Part shown: in pieces, positions 1 to 6,048 of the stretch
Layout: each line of letters begins with the position of its first letter
How positions within the stretch are numbered: position 1 is the first letter of the stretch
Origin: an uncultured Clostridia bacterium
Lineage (GTDB): Bacteria; Bacillota; Clostridia; Oscillospirales; Oscillospiraceae
Direction of reading: 5' to 3'
Assembly (NCBI GenBank): GCA_938023775.1
Contig: CALJDB010000268.1
Location: 1 to 6,064, forward strand
Length of the DNA: 6,064 nucleotides
Program-made: the position numbers and the translations under genes
Notes under the pieces: model-generated
The model's database searches: none
Told to the model about the DNA's origin: nothing
Seen by the model: the letters and a program-made list of their open reading frames with translations, nothing else

Positions 1-146
1 GTCAGCTTTGCCGCAGCAATACCGAATATCATTTTGCCTATTGCCTCTATAACCTGCGAGATGGCTGTGGGGTTCATATTGCGAAGTCCGTTATAGTATC
101 CGCGATATATCGACATCATACAGCAGAAGAATATGGACGGAGTTAT
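1..146 (-). pseudogene. Fragment of a SpoVB/MATE-type lipid or polysaccharide flippase (both ends missing)
   Basis: Read on the minus strand, one open frame of about 48 codons gives ITPSIFF, then RGYYNGLRNMNPTAISQ, then VIEAIGKMIFGIAAAKL. The pattern RGYxxGLxNMxPTAxSQVIE is a hallmark of the SpoVB branch of the MOP/MATE flippase superfamily: multi-spanning membrane proteins that move lipid-linked envelope precursors, and in spore formers act in cortex synthesis. The 3' part runs off the left edge. On the 5' side the family-like sequence ends at about 146, where the right arm of a 38-bp inverted repeat begins. The frame stays open a little further, but the residues no longer look like this family, and no start codon with a ribosome binding site is present. 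The fragment is AT-richer than the downstream genes. It could be a gene broken by rearrangement, or an intact gene made to look broken by an assembly fold-back. The family call is fairly firm; the pseudogene status is not. Confidence 0.62.
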
Positions 147-184
147 GGCAAAATGATATTCGGTATTGCTGCGGCAAAGCTGAC
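1..184. repeat. Perfect 38-bp inverted repeat, arms 1-38 and 147-184, 108-bp spacer
   Basis: Bases 147-184 are the exact reverse complement of bases 1-38. Pairing stops at the inner edge: 39 and 40 do not match 146 and 145. The outer edge cannot be tested because the left arm starts at the first base of the window. The left arm lies inside the flippase reading frame (GKMIFGIAAAKL), so the right arm looks like a copied, inverted piece of that gene. Candidate explanations are a fold-back chimera at a contig end, a real inverted duplication, or less likely the terminal repeats of a small mobile element. Confidence 0.95.
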
Positions 185-248
185 CATAACATACGGTTAT
201 TCGCAGATATAGTCGGAGGCGAGGTGGTCAAGATTAAAACAAAACAGG

Positions 249-277
249 TGGATTCTTTTCCTCCAGTATGCTATTAT
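249..277 (+). promoter_or_regulatory. Candidate promoter of the glmM operon (extended -10 type)
   Basis: TATTAT at 272-277 is preceded by TG and one base (269-271), giving an extended -10 element. Seventeen bases upstream, TGGATT at 249-254 is a weak match to a -35 box, which is common for extended -10 promoters. The predicted start near 284 would leave a leader of roughly 60 bases before glmM. This is the best match in the AT-rich stretch between the inverted repeat and glmM, but it is pattern-based only. Nothing else was recognised in 185-346. Confidence 0.4.
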
Positions 278-332
278 ATAGGGTGTAGGAAAATCATTGC
301 ATTCTTTCCAATTTATATAGAACATCGAAAAA

Positions 333-339
333 AGGGAGA
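333..339 (+). promoter_or_regulatory. Ribosome binding site that fixes the glmM start
   Basis: AGGGAGA lies 7 bases before the ATG at 347. The same frame is open from a GTG at 224, but that upstream extension has no Shine-Dalgarno sequence, is AT-rich and does not resemble GlmM, whereas MGKYFGTDGFRG from 347 is the normal start of the family. Confidence 0.85.
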
Positions 340-346
340 TTACATT

Positions 347-1711
347 ATGGGAAAATACTTTGGGACCGATGGTTTCCGCGGCGAGGCCGGCGTGACGCTG
401 ACGGCTGACCACGCATATAAGGTGGGCCGCTTCCTCGGCTGGTATTACGGTGCGAGGCAGAGCCGCAGCGGGGCGAAGATCGTCATCGGCAAGGACACCC
501 GCCGTTCCTCTTATATGTATGAAAGCGCCCTCTCCGCGGGCATCACCGCCTCCGGCGCGGACGCATATCTGCTGCACGTCACCACGACCCCCTGCGTCAG
601 CTACATCACGCGCACGGAGGATTTCGATTGCGGCGTGATGATCTCCGCGAGCCACAATCCCTTCTACGACAACGGCATCAAGCTGATGAACGCCGTCGGC
701 GAGAAGATGGACGACGCGCTGCTCGCCGAGCTGGAGGCGTTTCTGGATGGTACGCCCGCGGCGCTCCCCGCTGCGACGGGGGACGCCATCGGCAAGACCG
801 TGGACTTTTACTCCGGGCGCAACCGCTATATCGGTTACCTCGCCGGACTCGCCGCGCGCTCGTTTGAAAAGCACCGCATCGCGCTCGACTGCGCGAACGG
901 CAGCGCGTGGATGATCGGCCGCGCCGTGTTCGACGCGCTCGGCGCGAAGACGCTGGTTATCAACGCCCAGCCCGACGGCGTCAACATCAACGCCGGCTGC
1001 GGCTCCACGCATATCGAGGGGCTCCAGCGGTATGTCGTGGAGAATCGGCTGGACGCCGGCTTCGCCTTCGACGGCGACGCGGACCGCTGCCTCGCCGTGG
1101 ACGAGAAGGGCAGCGTCGTGAACGGCGACGCCATCATGTATATCTGCGCCAAGTATCTGCGCGACCGCGGGCAGCTTCCGAGCAACACCGTCGTCACCAC
1201 CGTGATGAGCAATTTCGGGCTTTATAAGGCGTTCGACGCGGCGGGCATCGCCTATGAAAAGACCGCCGTGGGCGACCGCTTCGTCTATGAGTGCATGAAG
1301 GCGAAGGACCACCTGCTCGGCGGCGAGCAGTCGGGGCATATCATCTTCCGCAAGTTCGCCCACACGGGCGACGGGCTGCTCACCGCGATCATGCTGATGA
1401 GCGTCATGGCGGAGACCCAGCTCCCGCTCTCGGTGCTCGCCGCGGGCTTCACCCAGTATCCGCAGGTGCTGAAAAACGTCCGCGTGGACGACAAAGCAGC
1501 GACGCTCGAAGACCCCGCCGTCTGCGCCGCCGTGGATGCGTGCAGCGCCGCCCTCGGCGAAAACGGGCGCGTGCTCCTGCGCGCGAGCGGCACGGAGCCG
1601 GTTCTGCGCGTGATGAGCGAGGCGATGAGCGACGCGGAGTGTGAGCAGATGGTGGACGCCATCATCGCCGCCATGGAGCGCAGCGGCCATCTGATCGAGG
1701 TGAAAAAGTGA
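347..1711 (+). CDS. glmM: Phosphoglucosamine mutase GlmM
   Basis: GlmM is cytoplasmic and converts glucosamine-6-phosphate to glucosamine-1-phosphate, the step that commits carbon to UDP-GlcNAc and peptidoglycan. The 454-residue product is close to the usual length of about 450. It shows all four domains of the alpha-D-phosphohexomutase family: the N-terminal GTDGFRG signature (6-12); the catalytic loop ISASHNP (99-105), with the phosphorylated serine at 102, the same number as in E. coli GlmM; the metal loop DGDADR (242-247); the sugar-binding GGEQSGH (325-331); and the phosphate-binding RASGTEP near 412-418. These motifs favour GlmM over phosphomannomutase or phosphoglucomutase. The start at 347 is set by AGGGAGA at 333-339. 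It is the first gene of an apparent three-gene operon, and its stop codon overlaps the next start by one base (TGATG), implying translational coupling. Activation would need phosphorylation of Ser102. No broken motif was seen. Confidence 0.96.
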   Translation: MGKYFGTDGFRGEAGVTLTADHAYKVGRFLGWYYGARQSRSGAKIVIGKDTRRSSYMYESALSAGITASGADAYLLHVTTTPCVSYITRTEDFDCGVMISASHNPFYDNGIKLMNAVGEKMDDALLAELEAFLDGTPAALPAATGDAIGKTVDFYSGRNRYIGYLAGLAARSFEKHRIALDCANGSAWMIGRAVFDALGAKTLVINAQPDGVNINAGCGSTHIEGLQRYVVENRLDAGFAFDGDADRCLAVDEKGSVVNGDAIMYICAKYLRDRGQLPSNTVVTTVMSNFGLYKAFDAAGIAYEKTAVGDRFVYECMKAKDHLLGGEQSGHIIFRKFAHTGDGLLTAIMLMSVMAETQLPLSVLAAGFTQYPQVLKNVRVDDKAATLEDPAVCAAVDACSAALGENGRVLLRASGTEPVLRVMSEAMSDAECEQMVDAIIAAMERSGHLIEVKK

Positions 1712-2370
1712 TGCTGAAAATCGAGGACCTTTTCGACCTCAGCCACTCGCTGGCGGGGGACTATCTCGCGGGCTTCACTTACCCGTGGGAGGCGCTCGCC
1801 GGGATCGGCGAGCTGATAAGCGCGCTCGGCGCGGCGCTGCCCGCGGCGGAGTTTGACCACCCGGCGGAGGACGTCTGGATCGCAAAGGACGCCACGGTGT
1901 ACCCCTCCGCTTATATCCACGGTCCCTGCATCATCGGCCACGGCACGGAGGTGCGCCACTGCGCCTTTATCCGCGGCAGCGCCCTCGTGGGCGACGGCTG
2001 CGTCGTCGGCAACTCCACGGAGCTGAAAAACGTCATTTTGTTCGACGGCGTGCAGGTCCCGCACTATAACTATGTCGGCGACTCCATCCTCGGCTACAAG
2101 GCGCATATGGGCGCCGGGAGCATCACGAGCAACGTCAAGAGCGACAAGAAGCCCGTCGTCGTCCGCGACGGCGCGGAGCGGGCGGAGACCGGAAGAAAAA
2201 AGGTCGGCGCCATGCTCGGCGACCGCGTGGAGATCGGCTGCAACAGCGTTTTGAATCCCGGTGCCGTCCTTGGACGGGACGCCAGCGTTTACCCAACCTC
2301 CTGCGTCCGCGGGACGGTCCCCGCCGGCTGCATCTGGAAGGACGCCGACCACGTTGTGAAGCGCGGGTAA
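1711..2370 (+). CDS. Stand-alone left-handed beta-helix acyltransferase resembling the acetyltransferase half of GlmU
   Basis: The 219-residue product has an N-terminal, probably helical segment (1-50) followed by hexapeptide repeats of a left-handed beta-helix (about 55-210). It resembles the C-terminal domain of GlmU, which acetylates glucosamine-1-phosphate with acetyl-CoA: GNSTELKN (100-107) matches the GNFVEVKN region, PHYNYVGDS (117-125) carries a histidine (118) where GlmU has its catalytic base in HLSYxGD, and GAGSITSN (134-141) matches GAGTITCN. The N-terminal uridylyltransferase domain of GlmU is absent, with no nucleotide-binding GTRL-type motif. Pipelines often call such proteins UDP-GlcNAc pyrophosphorylase, which the missing domain does not support. 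The ATG at 1711 overlaps the glmM stop and follows GAGGTG at 1697-1702 by 8 bases; a GTG at 1708 is a less likely start. Coupling to glmM suggests that it uses the GlmM product, but this is inference. Another sugar or nucleotide-sugar acyltransferase role remains possible. Confidence 0.85.
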   Translation: MLKIEDLFDLSHSLAGDYLAGFTYPWEALAGIGELISALGAALPAAEFDHPAEDVWIAKDATVYPSAYIHGPCIIGHGTEVRHCAFIRGSALVGDGCVVGNSTELKNVILFDGVQVPHYNYVGDSILGYKAHMGAGSITSNVKSDKKPVVVRDGAERAETGRKKVGAMLGDRVEIGCNSVLNPGAVLGRDASVYPTSCVRGTVPAGCIWKDADHVVKRG

Positions 2371-2387
2371 AAGGGGAGAAAATACCA

Positions 2388-3758
2388 ATGAGCCTACGAG
2401 TTTTCACCGCGCTGCTCGCCTGCCGTGCGGCGCGCACGGCGGCGCGGCTGCTCCGCCGCGGCGGGACCGCCAAGCCCGGCGAAATTGCGATGCGGATCTG
2501 TCCGGATATCGCAGCCGTGCTCGCCCGCGGGGTCGAGAGCGTCGTCGTCACCGGTACGAACGGCAAGACGACCTCCTGCCGCATGTTGGAGCGCGCCTTT
2601 GCCGAGGCGGGGCTGGACTGCGCCGCGAACCGCAGCGGCGCGAACCTGATGAGCGGCATCGTCACGACCCTCGCCGAGCAGAGCAGTCTCACAGGCGACT
2701 GCCGTAAGCGCTATGCCGTGCTCGAGTGCGACGAGGGATGGGTCAAAAAGGTCCTGCCTGCGCTGAAGCCAAAGGTGCTGCTCGTTACAAATCTTTTTCA
2801 GGACCAGGTCGACCGCTACGGCGGCGTGGAAAACGCGCTCGCCGCCATCCGCGCCGGCGCGGAGGCGAGCCCGGACACGCTGCTGTGCCTGAACGCGGAC
2901 GACGCGGTGTCCTCCGCGCTCGCCGCGGGTGCGAAAAACCCCGTCCGGCGCTACGGGCTCAGCCGCGCCGCGGGCGAGACCGGCGCGGAGCCTGGGGCGC
3001 GCGAGGTGACGCGCTGCATGCTCTGCGGCGCAGAGCTGGAATATGATTATGTAAACTATGCGCAGCTCGGCGGCTTCCGCTGCCCAGGCTGCGGTCACCA
3101 CCGCGAGGATCCGGCTGTCTGCGTGGAAAAAATCGACGAGCTGGGGCTCGACTCCAGCACCGTGGAGCTCAGCGTGGACGGGAAAACGGACATGGTTTAT
3201 GTAAACCAACCGGCGGTCTATAACATCTATAACGCCGCCGGAGCCGTCGCCGCCGCGACCGCGATGGGCATCCCGGCGGAGGACGCGGAGCGCGCCGTCG
3301 GAAGCTTTGACTGCGGTTTCGGGCGGATGGAAAAGTTCGCCCTCGGCGCGGCGGGCGCGCGGATGGTGCTCGTGAAAAACGCCGCCGGGACGAATCAGGT
3401 GATCGGCTTTCTCGCTCGTCAGAGCGCGCCGTTTGATCTTGTGTTCGTGACGAATAACCGCGTTTCGGACGGCACGGACATCTCCTGGCTCGACGACGCG
3501 GAATTTGAGACGCTCGCCGCGCTCCCGGTGCTCGGAGCCGTGACCGTGAGCGGCACCTGCGCGGAGCGGATGACGGCGCGTCTGCGCGCCGCGGGCGTCG
3601 CGGAGGACAAGCTGCATCTTCAGCCGGACCTCGCCGCGGTCGCGGAGACGGTCGCTGCCGCGGAGCGCCCCGTGTTCATCCTTCCGAGCTACACCGGTAT
3701 GATGGAGCTGAGACCCCTGCTCCTGCGCCGCTGCGGAGGGAAGGAGTTCTGGGAGTAA
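2388..3758 (+). CDS. murT: Lipid II isoglutaminyl synthase, MurT subunit
   Basis: MurT is the ATP-dependent ligase subunit that, with the glutaminase GatD, amidates the alpha-carboxyl of D-Glu in the lipid II stem peptide to give D-isoglutamine, on the cytoplasmic face of the membrane. The 456-residue product has a Mur-ligase central domain with the P-loop TGTNGKTT (55-62), the conserved LVTNLFQDQVDRYG (132-145), and a four-cysteine zinc ribbon inserted in that domain (C210, C213, C232, C235), a known MurT trait. The C-terminal DUF1727 domain follows, with NAAGTNQVI (331-339), SDGTDISWL (360-368) and YTGMMELR (435-442). The Asp-rich stretch 361-370 lies where MurT supplies the acidic residue of the GatD catalytic triad; the exact residue was not aligned. 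The ATG at 2388 follows AGGGGAG (2372-2378), 17 bases after the previous stop. No gatD lies downstream: the stop is 5 bases before a hairpin. MurE or folylpolyglutamate synthase are excluded by the zinc ribbon and DUF1727. Confidence 0.93.
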   Translation: MSLRVFTALLACRAARTAARLLRRGGTAKPGEIAMRICPDIAAVLARGVESVVVTGTNGKTTSCRMLERAFAEAGLDCAANRSGANLMSGIVTTLAEQSSLTGDCRKRYAVLECDEGWVKKVLPALKPKVLLVTNLFQDQVDRYGGVENALAAIRAGAEASPDTLLCLNADDAVSSALAAGAKNPVRRYGLSRAAGETGAEPGAREVTRCMLCGAELEYDYVNYAQLGGFRCPGCGHHREDPAVCVEKIDELGLDSSTVELSVDGKTDMVYVNQPAVYNIYNAAGAVAAATAMGIPAEDAERAVGSFDCGFGRMEKFALGAAGARMVLVKNAAGTNQVIGFLARQSAPFDLVFVTNNRVSDGTDISWLDDAEFETLAALPVLGAVTVSGTCAERMTARLRAAGVAEDKLHLQPDLAAVAETVAAAERPVFILPSYTGMMELRPLLLRRCGGKEFWE

Positions 3759-3763
3759 AAAAA

Positions 3764-3800
3764 TCAAACGAGAGACCGCCTTCGGCGGTCTCTCGTTTGA
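3764..3800 (-). terminator. Intrinsic terminator, best oriented for the minus strand
   Basis: A perfect 17-bp stem (3764-3780 with 3784-3800) closes on a 3-base loop. On the minus strand it is followed directly by seven Ts (complement of 3757-3763), a textbook intrinsic terminator and a second barrier to transcription from hppA. On the plus strand it begins 5 bases after the murT stop but is followed by AAAAGG, so it is a poor terminator that way; there it may protect the 3' end of the mRNA. Confidence 0.8.
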
Positions 3801-3831
3801 AAAGGATCTGCTTCGCGAAGCTTAAAAAGAA

Positions 3832-3868
3832 GACCCCGCCGGGCAAAAGCCCGACGGGGTCGATTTTT
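3832..3868. terminator. Bidirectional intrinsic terminator between murT and hppA
   Basis: The stem GACCCCG (3832-3838) pairs with CGGGGTC (3855-3861), and after one C-A mismatch CGGGC (3840-3844) pairs with GCCCG (3849-3853) around an AAAA loop. On the plus strand it is followed by GA and five Ts (3864-3868), which would end the glmM operon. On the minus strand five Ts (complement of 3824-3828) follow after a short gap, and the stem begins 8 bases past the hppA stop codon, so it serves both converging units. Confidence 0.88.
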
Positions 3869-3869
3869 A

Positions 3870-5864
3870 TTAGAGGATGCCGCCGATCTGGACGAAGATG
3901 GGGGCGAAGACGAGGGAGACGACCGTCATCAGCTTAATGAGGATGTTGATGGACGGGCCGGAGGTGTCCTTGAACGGATCGCCGACGGTGTCGCCGACGA
4001 CTGCGGCGTGGTGAGCCTCGCTGCCCTTGCCGCCGTGGTGACCTTCCTCGATGTACTTCTTCGCATTGTCCCAAGCGCCGCCGGCGTTGGACATGAAGAT
4101 CGCCATCAGGACGCCGGTGACGAGCGCGCCGGCGAGCATGCCGCCGAGCGCCTCAACACCCAGCAGGATGCCGACGAGCAGGGGAACGACGACCGCCATA
4201 ATGCCGGGGACCAGCATTTCCTTCAGCGCGGCGGTGGTGGAGATGGCGACGCAGGACTTGTAGTCCGGCTTGCCGGTGCCTTCCATAATGCCCACGATGG
4301 TGCGGAACTGGCGGCGGACCTCCTCGATCATCTTGTAAGCCGCCTTGGACACGGAGTCCATGGTCAGCGCGGAGAAGATGAACGGCAGCATACCGCCGAT
4401 GAGCAGACCGATGGTGACGTAAGAATCGAGGATGTTGATGCCGGCGATCTCAATGCCGACAGCCTGTGCATAGGAGACGAACAGCGCGAGGGCGGTCAGA
4501 GCGGCGGAGCCGATGGCGAAGCCCTTGCCCATGGCGGCGGTGGTGTTGCCGACAGCGTCCAGCTTGTCGGTGATCTCGCGGACGGACTCGTCCAGACCGC
4601 TCATCTCGGCGATACCGCCGGCGTTGTCAGCGATGGGACCGTAAGCGTCGACGGCGACGGTGATGCCGGTGGTGCTCAGCATGCCGACCGCGGCAAGCGC
4701 GATGCCGTAAAGACCGCAGACCTTATAGGAGACGTAAATGCCCACGCAGATGAGCAGGATGGGGACGACGGTGGAGCGCATACCGACGGCAAGGCCGGAG
4801 ATGATCGTGGTCGCAGGACCGGTCTCGGACTGCTGGGCGATCTTTTTGACGGAGTTATAGTCGCCGGAGGTGTAGATCTCGGTGACGATGCCGATGATGA
4901 GACCGACGATCAGACCCGCGATGATGGAGATGGCAGCCTTGAAGTCGCCGAAGAACAGCTTGCCGAACACCAGGGAACCGATGACGACGATCGCCGCGGA
5001 GACATAGGAGCCCATCTTAAGCGCGGTGTGGGGGTTGGAGTTGTCGCTGCCGCGGACGAAGAAGGTCGCGATGACGGAAGCGAAGATGCCGACGGCGGCG
5101 AGCAGCAGCGGGAAGATGACGCCCGCGCCGTTGAAGGTGCCGGTGACGGCGATGCCGAGGGTCAGAGCGGAGACCAGCGCGCCGACATAGCTCTCGAAGA
5201 GGTCAGCGCCCATGCCGGCGACGTCGCCGACGTTGTCGCCGACGTTGTCCGCGATGACGGCGGGGTTGCGCGGGTCGTCCTCGGGGATGCCCGCCTCGAC
5301 CTTGCCGACGAGGTCCGCGCCGACGTCAGCGGCCTTGGTGTAAATGCCGCCGCCGACACGGGCGAACAGTGCGATAGAGCTCGCGCCGAGGGAGAAGCCG
5401 GTCAGGATCTCAGCGTTATCGGTGAAGATGTAGATGAGGCCGCAGCCCAGCAGACCGAGACCGACGACGCACATGCCCATAACGGAGCCGCCGGAGAAGG
5501 CGACGCTCAGCGCGCGGTTCATGCCGCTGGTGCGGGCGGCGTTCGCGGTGCGGACGTTCGCCTTGGTGGCGACGTTCATGCCGACATAGCCCGCGGCGAC
5601 GGAGAAGATCGCGCCGACGAGGAAGCAGACGGCGGTCATCCAGCTGATGAAAATGCCGATGAGCAGGAAGAGCACGATGACGAAGATGACGAGGATCTTA
5701 TACTCGGCAAAGAGGAAAGCGCGCGCGCCCTCCGCAATGCTCCCCGCGATCTCCTTCATGCGCTCGGTGCCGGGATCCGCCTTGGAGACCTTCGCCGTCT
5801 TGATGCCGGCGAAAATCAGGGCGATCACGGCCAGTACGGGTGCAAGCCAGATCAGGTTTTCCAT
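3870..5864 (-). CDS. hppA: Membrane-bound ion-pumping pyrophosphatase, K+-dependent type (probably Na+-translocating)
   Basis: This integral membrane enzyme hydrolyses pyrophosphate to pump Na+ or H+ out of the cytoplasm, recovering energy from biosynthetic pyrophosphate. The 664-residue product has many hydrophobic segments, consistent with the 16-helix family fold. Its substrate site is intact: [21 protein letters not shown] (180-200), DNVGDNVGD (206-214), [12 protein letters not shown] (406-417) and [16 protein letters not shown] (623-638). GNTTAA (439-444) has alanine at 443, where K+-independent enzymes have lysine, so K+ dependence is predicted. DLFES (221-225) puts the gating glutamate at 224, the position found in Na+ pumps rather than in plant-type H+ pumps (DLFGS); dual Na+/H+ transport cannot be excluded. 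The ATG at 5864 gives MENLIWLAP and follows AGGAGAG (complement of 5875-5881) by 10 bases. It is a single-gene unit with its own promoter, an approximately 98-base leader and a terminator. It converges on murT and has no evident functional tie to it. Confidence 0.96.
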   Translation of the reverse strand: MENLIWLAPVLAVIALIFAGIKTAKVSKADPGTERMKEIAGSIAEGARAFLFAEYKILVIFVIVLFLLIGIFISWMTAVCFLVGAIFSVAAGYVGMNVATKANVRTANAARTSGMNRALSVAFSGGSVMGMCVVGLGLLGCGLIYIFTDNAEILTGFSLGASSIALFARVGGGIYTKAADVGADLVGKVEAGIPEDDPRNPAVIADNVGDNVGDVAGMGADLFESYVGALVSALTLGIAVTGTFNGAGVIFPLLLAAVGIFASVIATFFVRGSDNSNPHTALKMGSYVSAAIVVIGSLVFGKLFFGDFKAAISIIAGLIVGLIIGIVTEIYTSGDYNSVKKIAQQSETGPATTIISGLAVGMRSTVVPILLICVGIYVSYKVCGLYGIALAAVGMLSTTGITVAVDAYGPIADNAGGIAEMSGLDESVREITDKLDAVGNTTAAMGKGFAIGSAALTALALFVSYAQAVGIEIAGINILDSYVTIGLLIGGMLPFIFSALTMDSVSKAAYKMIEEVRRQFRTIVGIMEGTGKPDYKSCVAISTTAALKEMLVPGIMAVVVPLLVGILLGVEALGGMLAGALVTGVLMAIFMSNAGGAWDNAKKYIEEGHHGGKGSEAHHAAVVGDTVGDPFKDTSGPSINILIKLMTVVSLVFAPIFVQIGGIL

Positions 5865-5874
5865 GGTTGTGTTT

Positions 5875-5881
5875 CTCTCCT
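5875..5881 (-). promoter_or_regulatory. Ribosome binding site that fixes the hppA start
   Basis: AGGAGAG on the minus strand lies 10 bases before the ATG at 5864. The frame is open 17 codons further up to 5915, but that extension spans this Shine-Dalgarno site, is polar and is unlike the hydrophobic N-terminus of the family. Confidence 0.85.
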
Positions 5882-5895
5882 TATCAAAAGTATAA

Positions 5896-5962
5896 ACTAA
5901 TTGGTGACGTTCCAAACGTACGATACAATTAGTACATGTTGCACAAAATTTGGGGACGTCAC
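5896..5962 (-). promoter_or_regulatory. hppA mRNA leader with two interleaved inverted repeats (possible pseudoknot or switch)
   Basis: In transcript order, GTGACGTCCC (5962-5953) can pair with GGAACGTCAC (5913-5904) in 9 of 10 positions. ACTAATTG (5933-5926), inside that loop, pairs perfectly with CAATTAGT (5903-5896), which abuts the first stem with no gap. The arms cross, so the two stems form either a pseudoknot or competing folds; a short hairpin ACGTT/AACGT (5919-5915 with 5911-5907) competes with the first. The first arm lies at the predicted transcription start. The ribosome binding site is not inside any stem, and no terminator-like stem precedes hppA. No known riboswitch class was recognised. 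The first pair could instead be a DNA operator. Confidence 0.4.
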
Positions 5963-5968
5963 TCGTTC

Positions 5969-5997
5969 ATAATAACTTAATATTTTTCAAAATGCAA
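5969..5997 (-). promoter_or_regulatory. Promoter of hppA
   Basis: On the minus strand, TTGCAT (complement of 5992-5997) and TATTAT (complement of 5969-5974) are separated by exactly 17 bases, a good vegetative sigma-factor promoter. Transcription would start near 5962, leaving a leader of about 98 bases before the hppA ATG. Confidence 0.7.
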
Positions 5998-6029
5998 TCC
6001 ATTTTTTTGCGATTCCCTCTTGCATTTTG
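5988..6029. repeat. 10-bp inverted repeat overlapping the -35 boxes of two divergent promoters
   Basis: CAAAATGCAA (5988-5997) and TTGCATTTTG (6020-6029) are perfect reverse complements separated by 22 bases. Each arm contains the TTGCAT -35 box of one of the two back-to-back promoters. It may be the site of a regulator acting on both, or only the symmetry expected of two similar promoters; six of the ten bases are the -35 boxes themselves. Confidence 0.6.
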
Positions 6030-6048
6030 CTTGAAAATCCTGTATAAT
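6020..6048 (+). promoter_or_regulatory. Divergent promoter reading out of the right edge
   Basis: TTGCAT (6020-6025), a 17-base spacer and a consensus TATAAT (6043-6048) form a strong vegetative promoter on the plus strand. Transcription would begin at about 6055 and drive a gene that starts beyond the window. Its product cannot be known from here. Confidence 0.7.

Noticed and set aside
1..184. A 184-bp MITE-like element with 38-bp terminal inverted repeats
   Set aside because: The left arm and spacer are continuous coding sequence of a recognisable flippase, which a mobile element's end would not be. No target-site duplication can be tested at the left edge.
224..346. N-terminal extension of GlmM from a GTG at 224
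   Set aside because: There is no Shine-Dalgarno site, the composition is unlike the gene, and the candidate promoter lies inside it. The family start MGKYFGTDGF at 347 has a good ribosome binding site.
197..1690. Long minus-strand open frame opposite glmM (497 codons)
   Set aside because: The opposite strand is a certain glmM with every motif intact. The antisense product is rich in His, Ala, Arg and Val without any domain, as expected from GC-biased third positions.
1285..2388. Minus-strand open frame spanning the glmM / beta-helix gene junction
   Set aside because: It lies antisense to two well-supported genes and shows no protein family features.
2394..3767. Minus-strand open frame of 457 codons opposite murT
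   Set aside because: It mirrors a clear MurT gene almost end to end, has no ribosome binding site or recognisable motif, and is low in complexity.
3810..3821. 12-bp perfect palindrome GCTTCGCGAAGC between the two terminators
   Set aside because: It has no loop, is too short to be a convincing hairpin or operator, and occurs only once in the window.
4008..5900. Plus-strand open frame of 630 codons opposite hppA
   Set aside because: The product is a low-complexity run of Asp, Gly, Ala and Glu. It exists because hppA avoids codons that would read as stops on the other strand; the real gene is hppA.
5865..5915. N-terminal extension of HppA from 5915
   Set aside because: It would place the AGGAGAG ribosome binding site inside the coding region and add a polar stretch that the family lacks.
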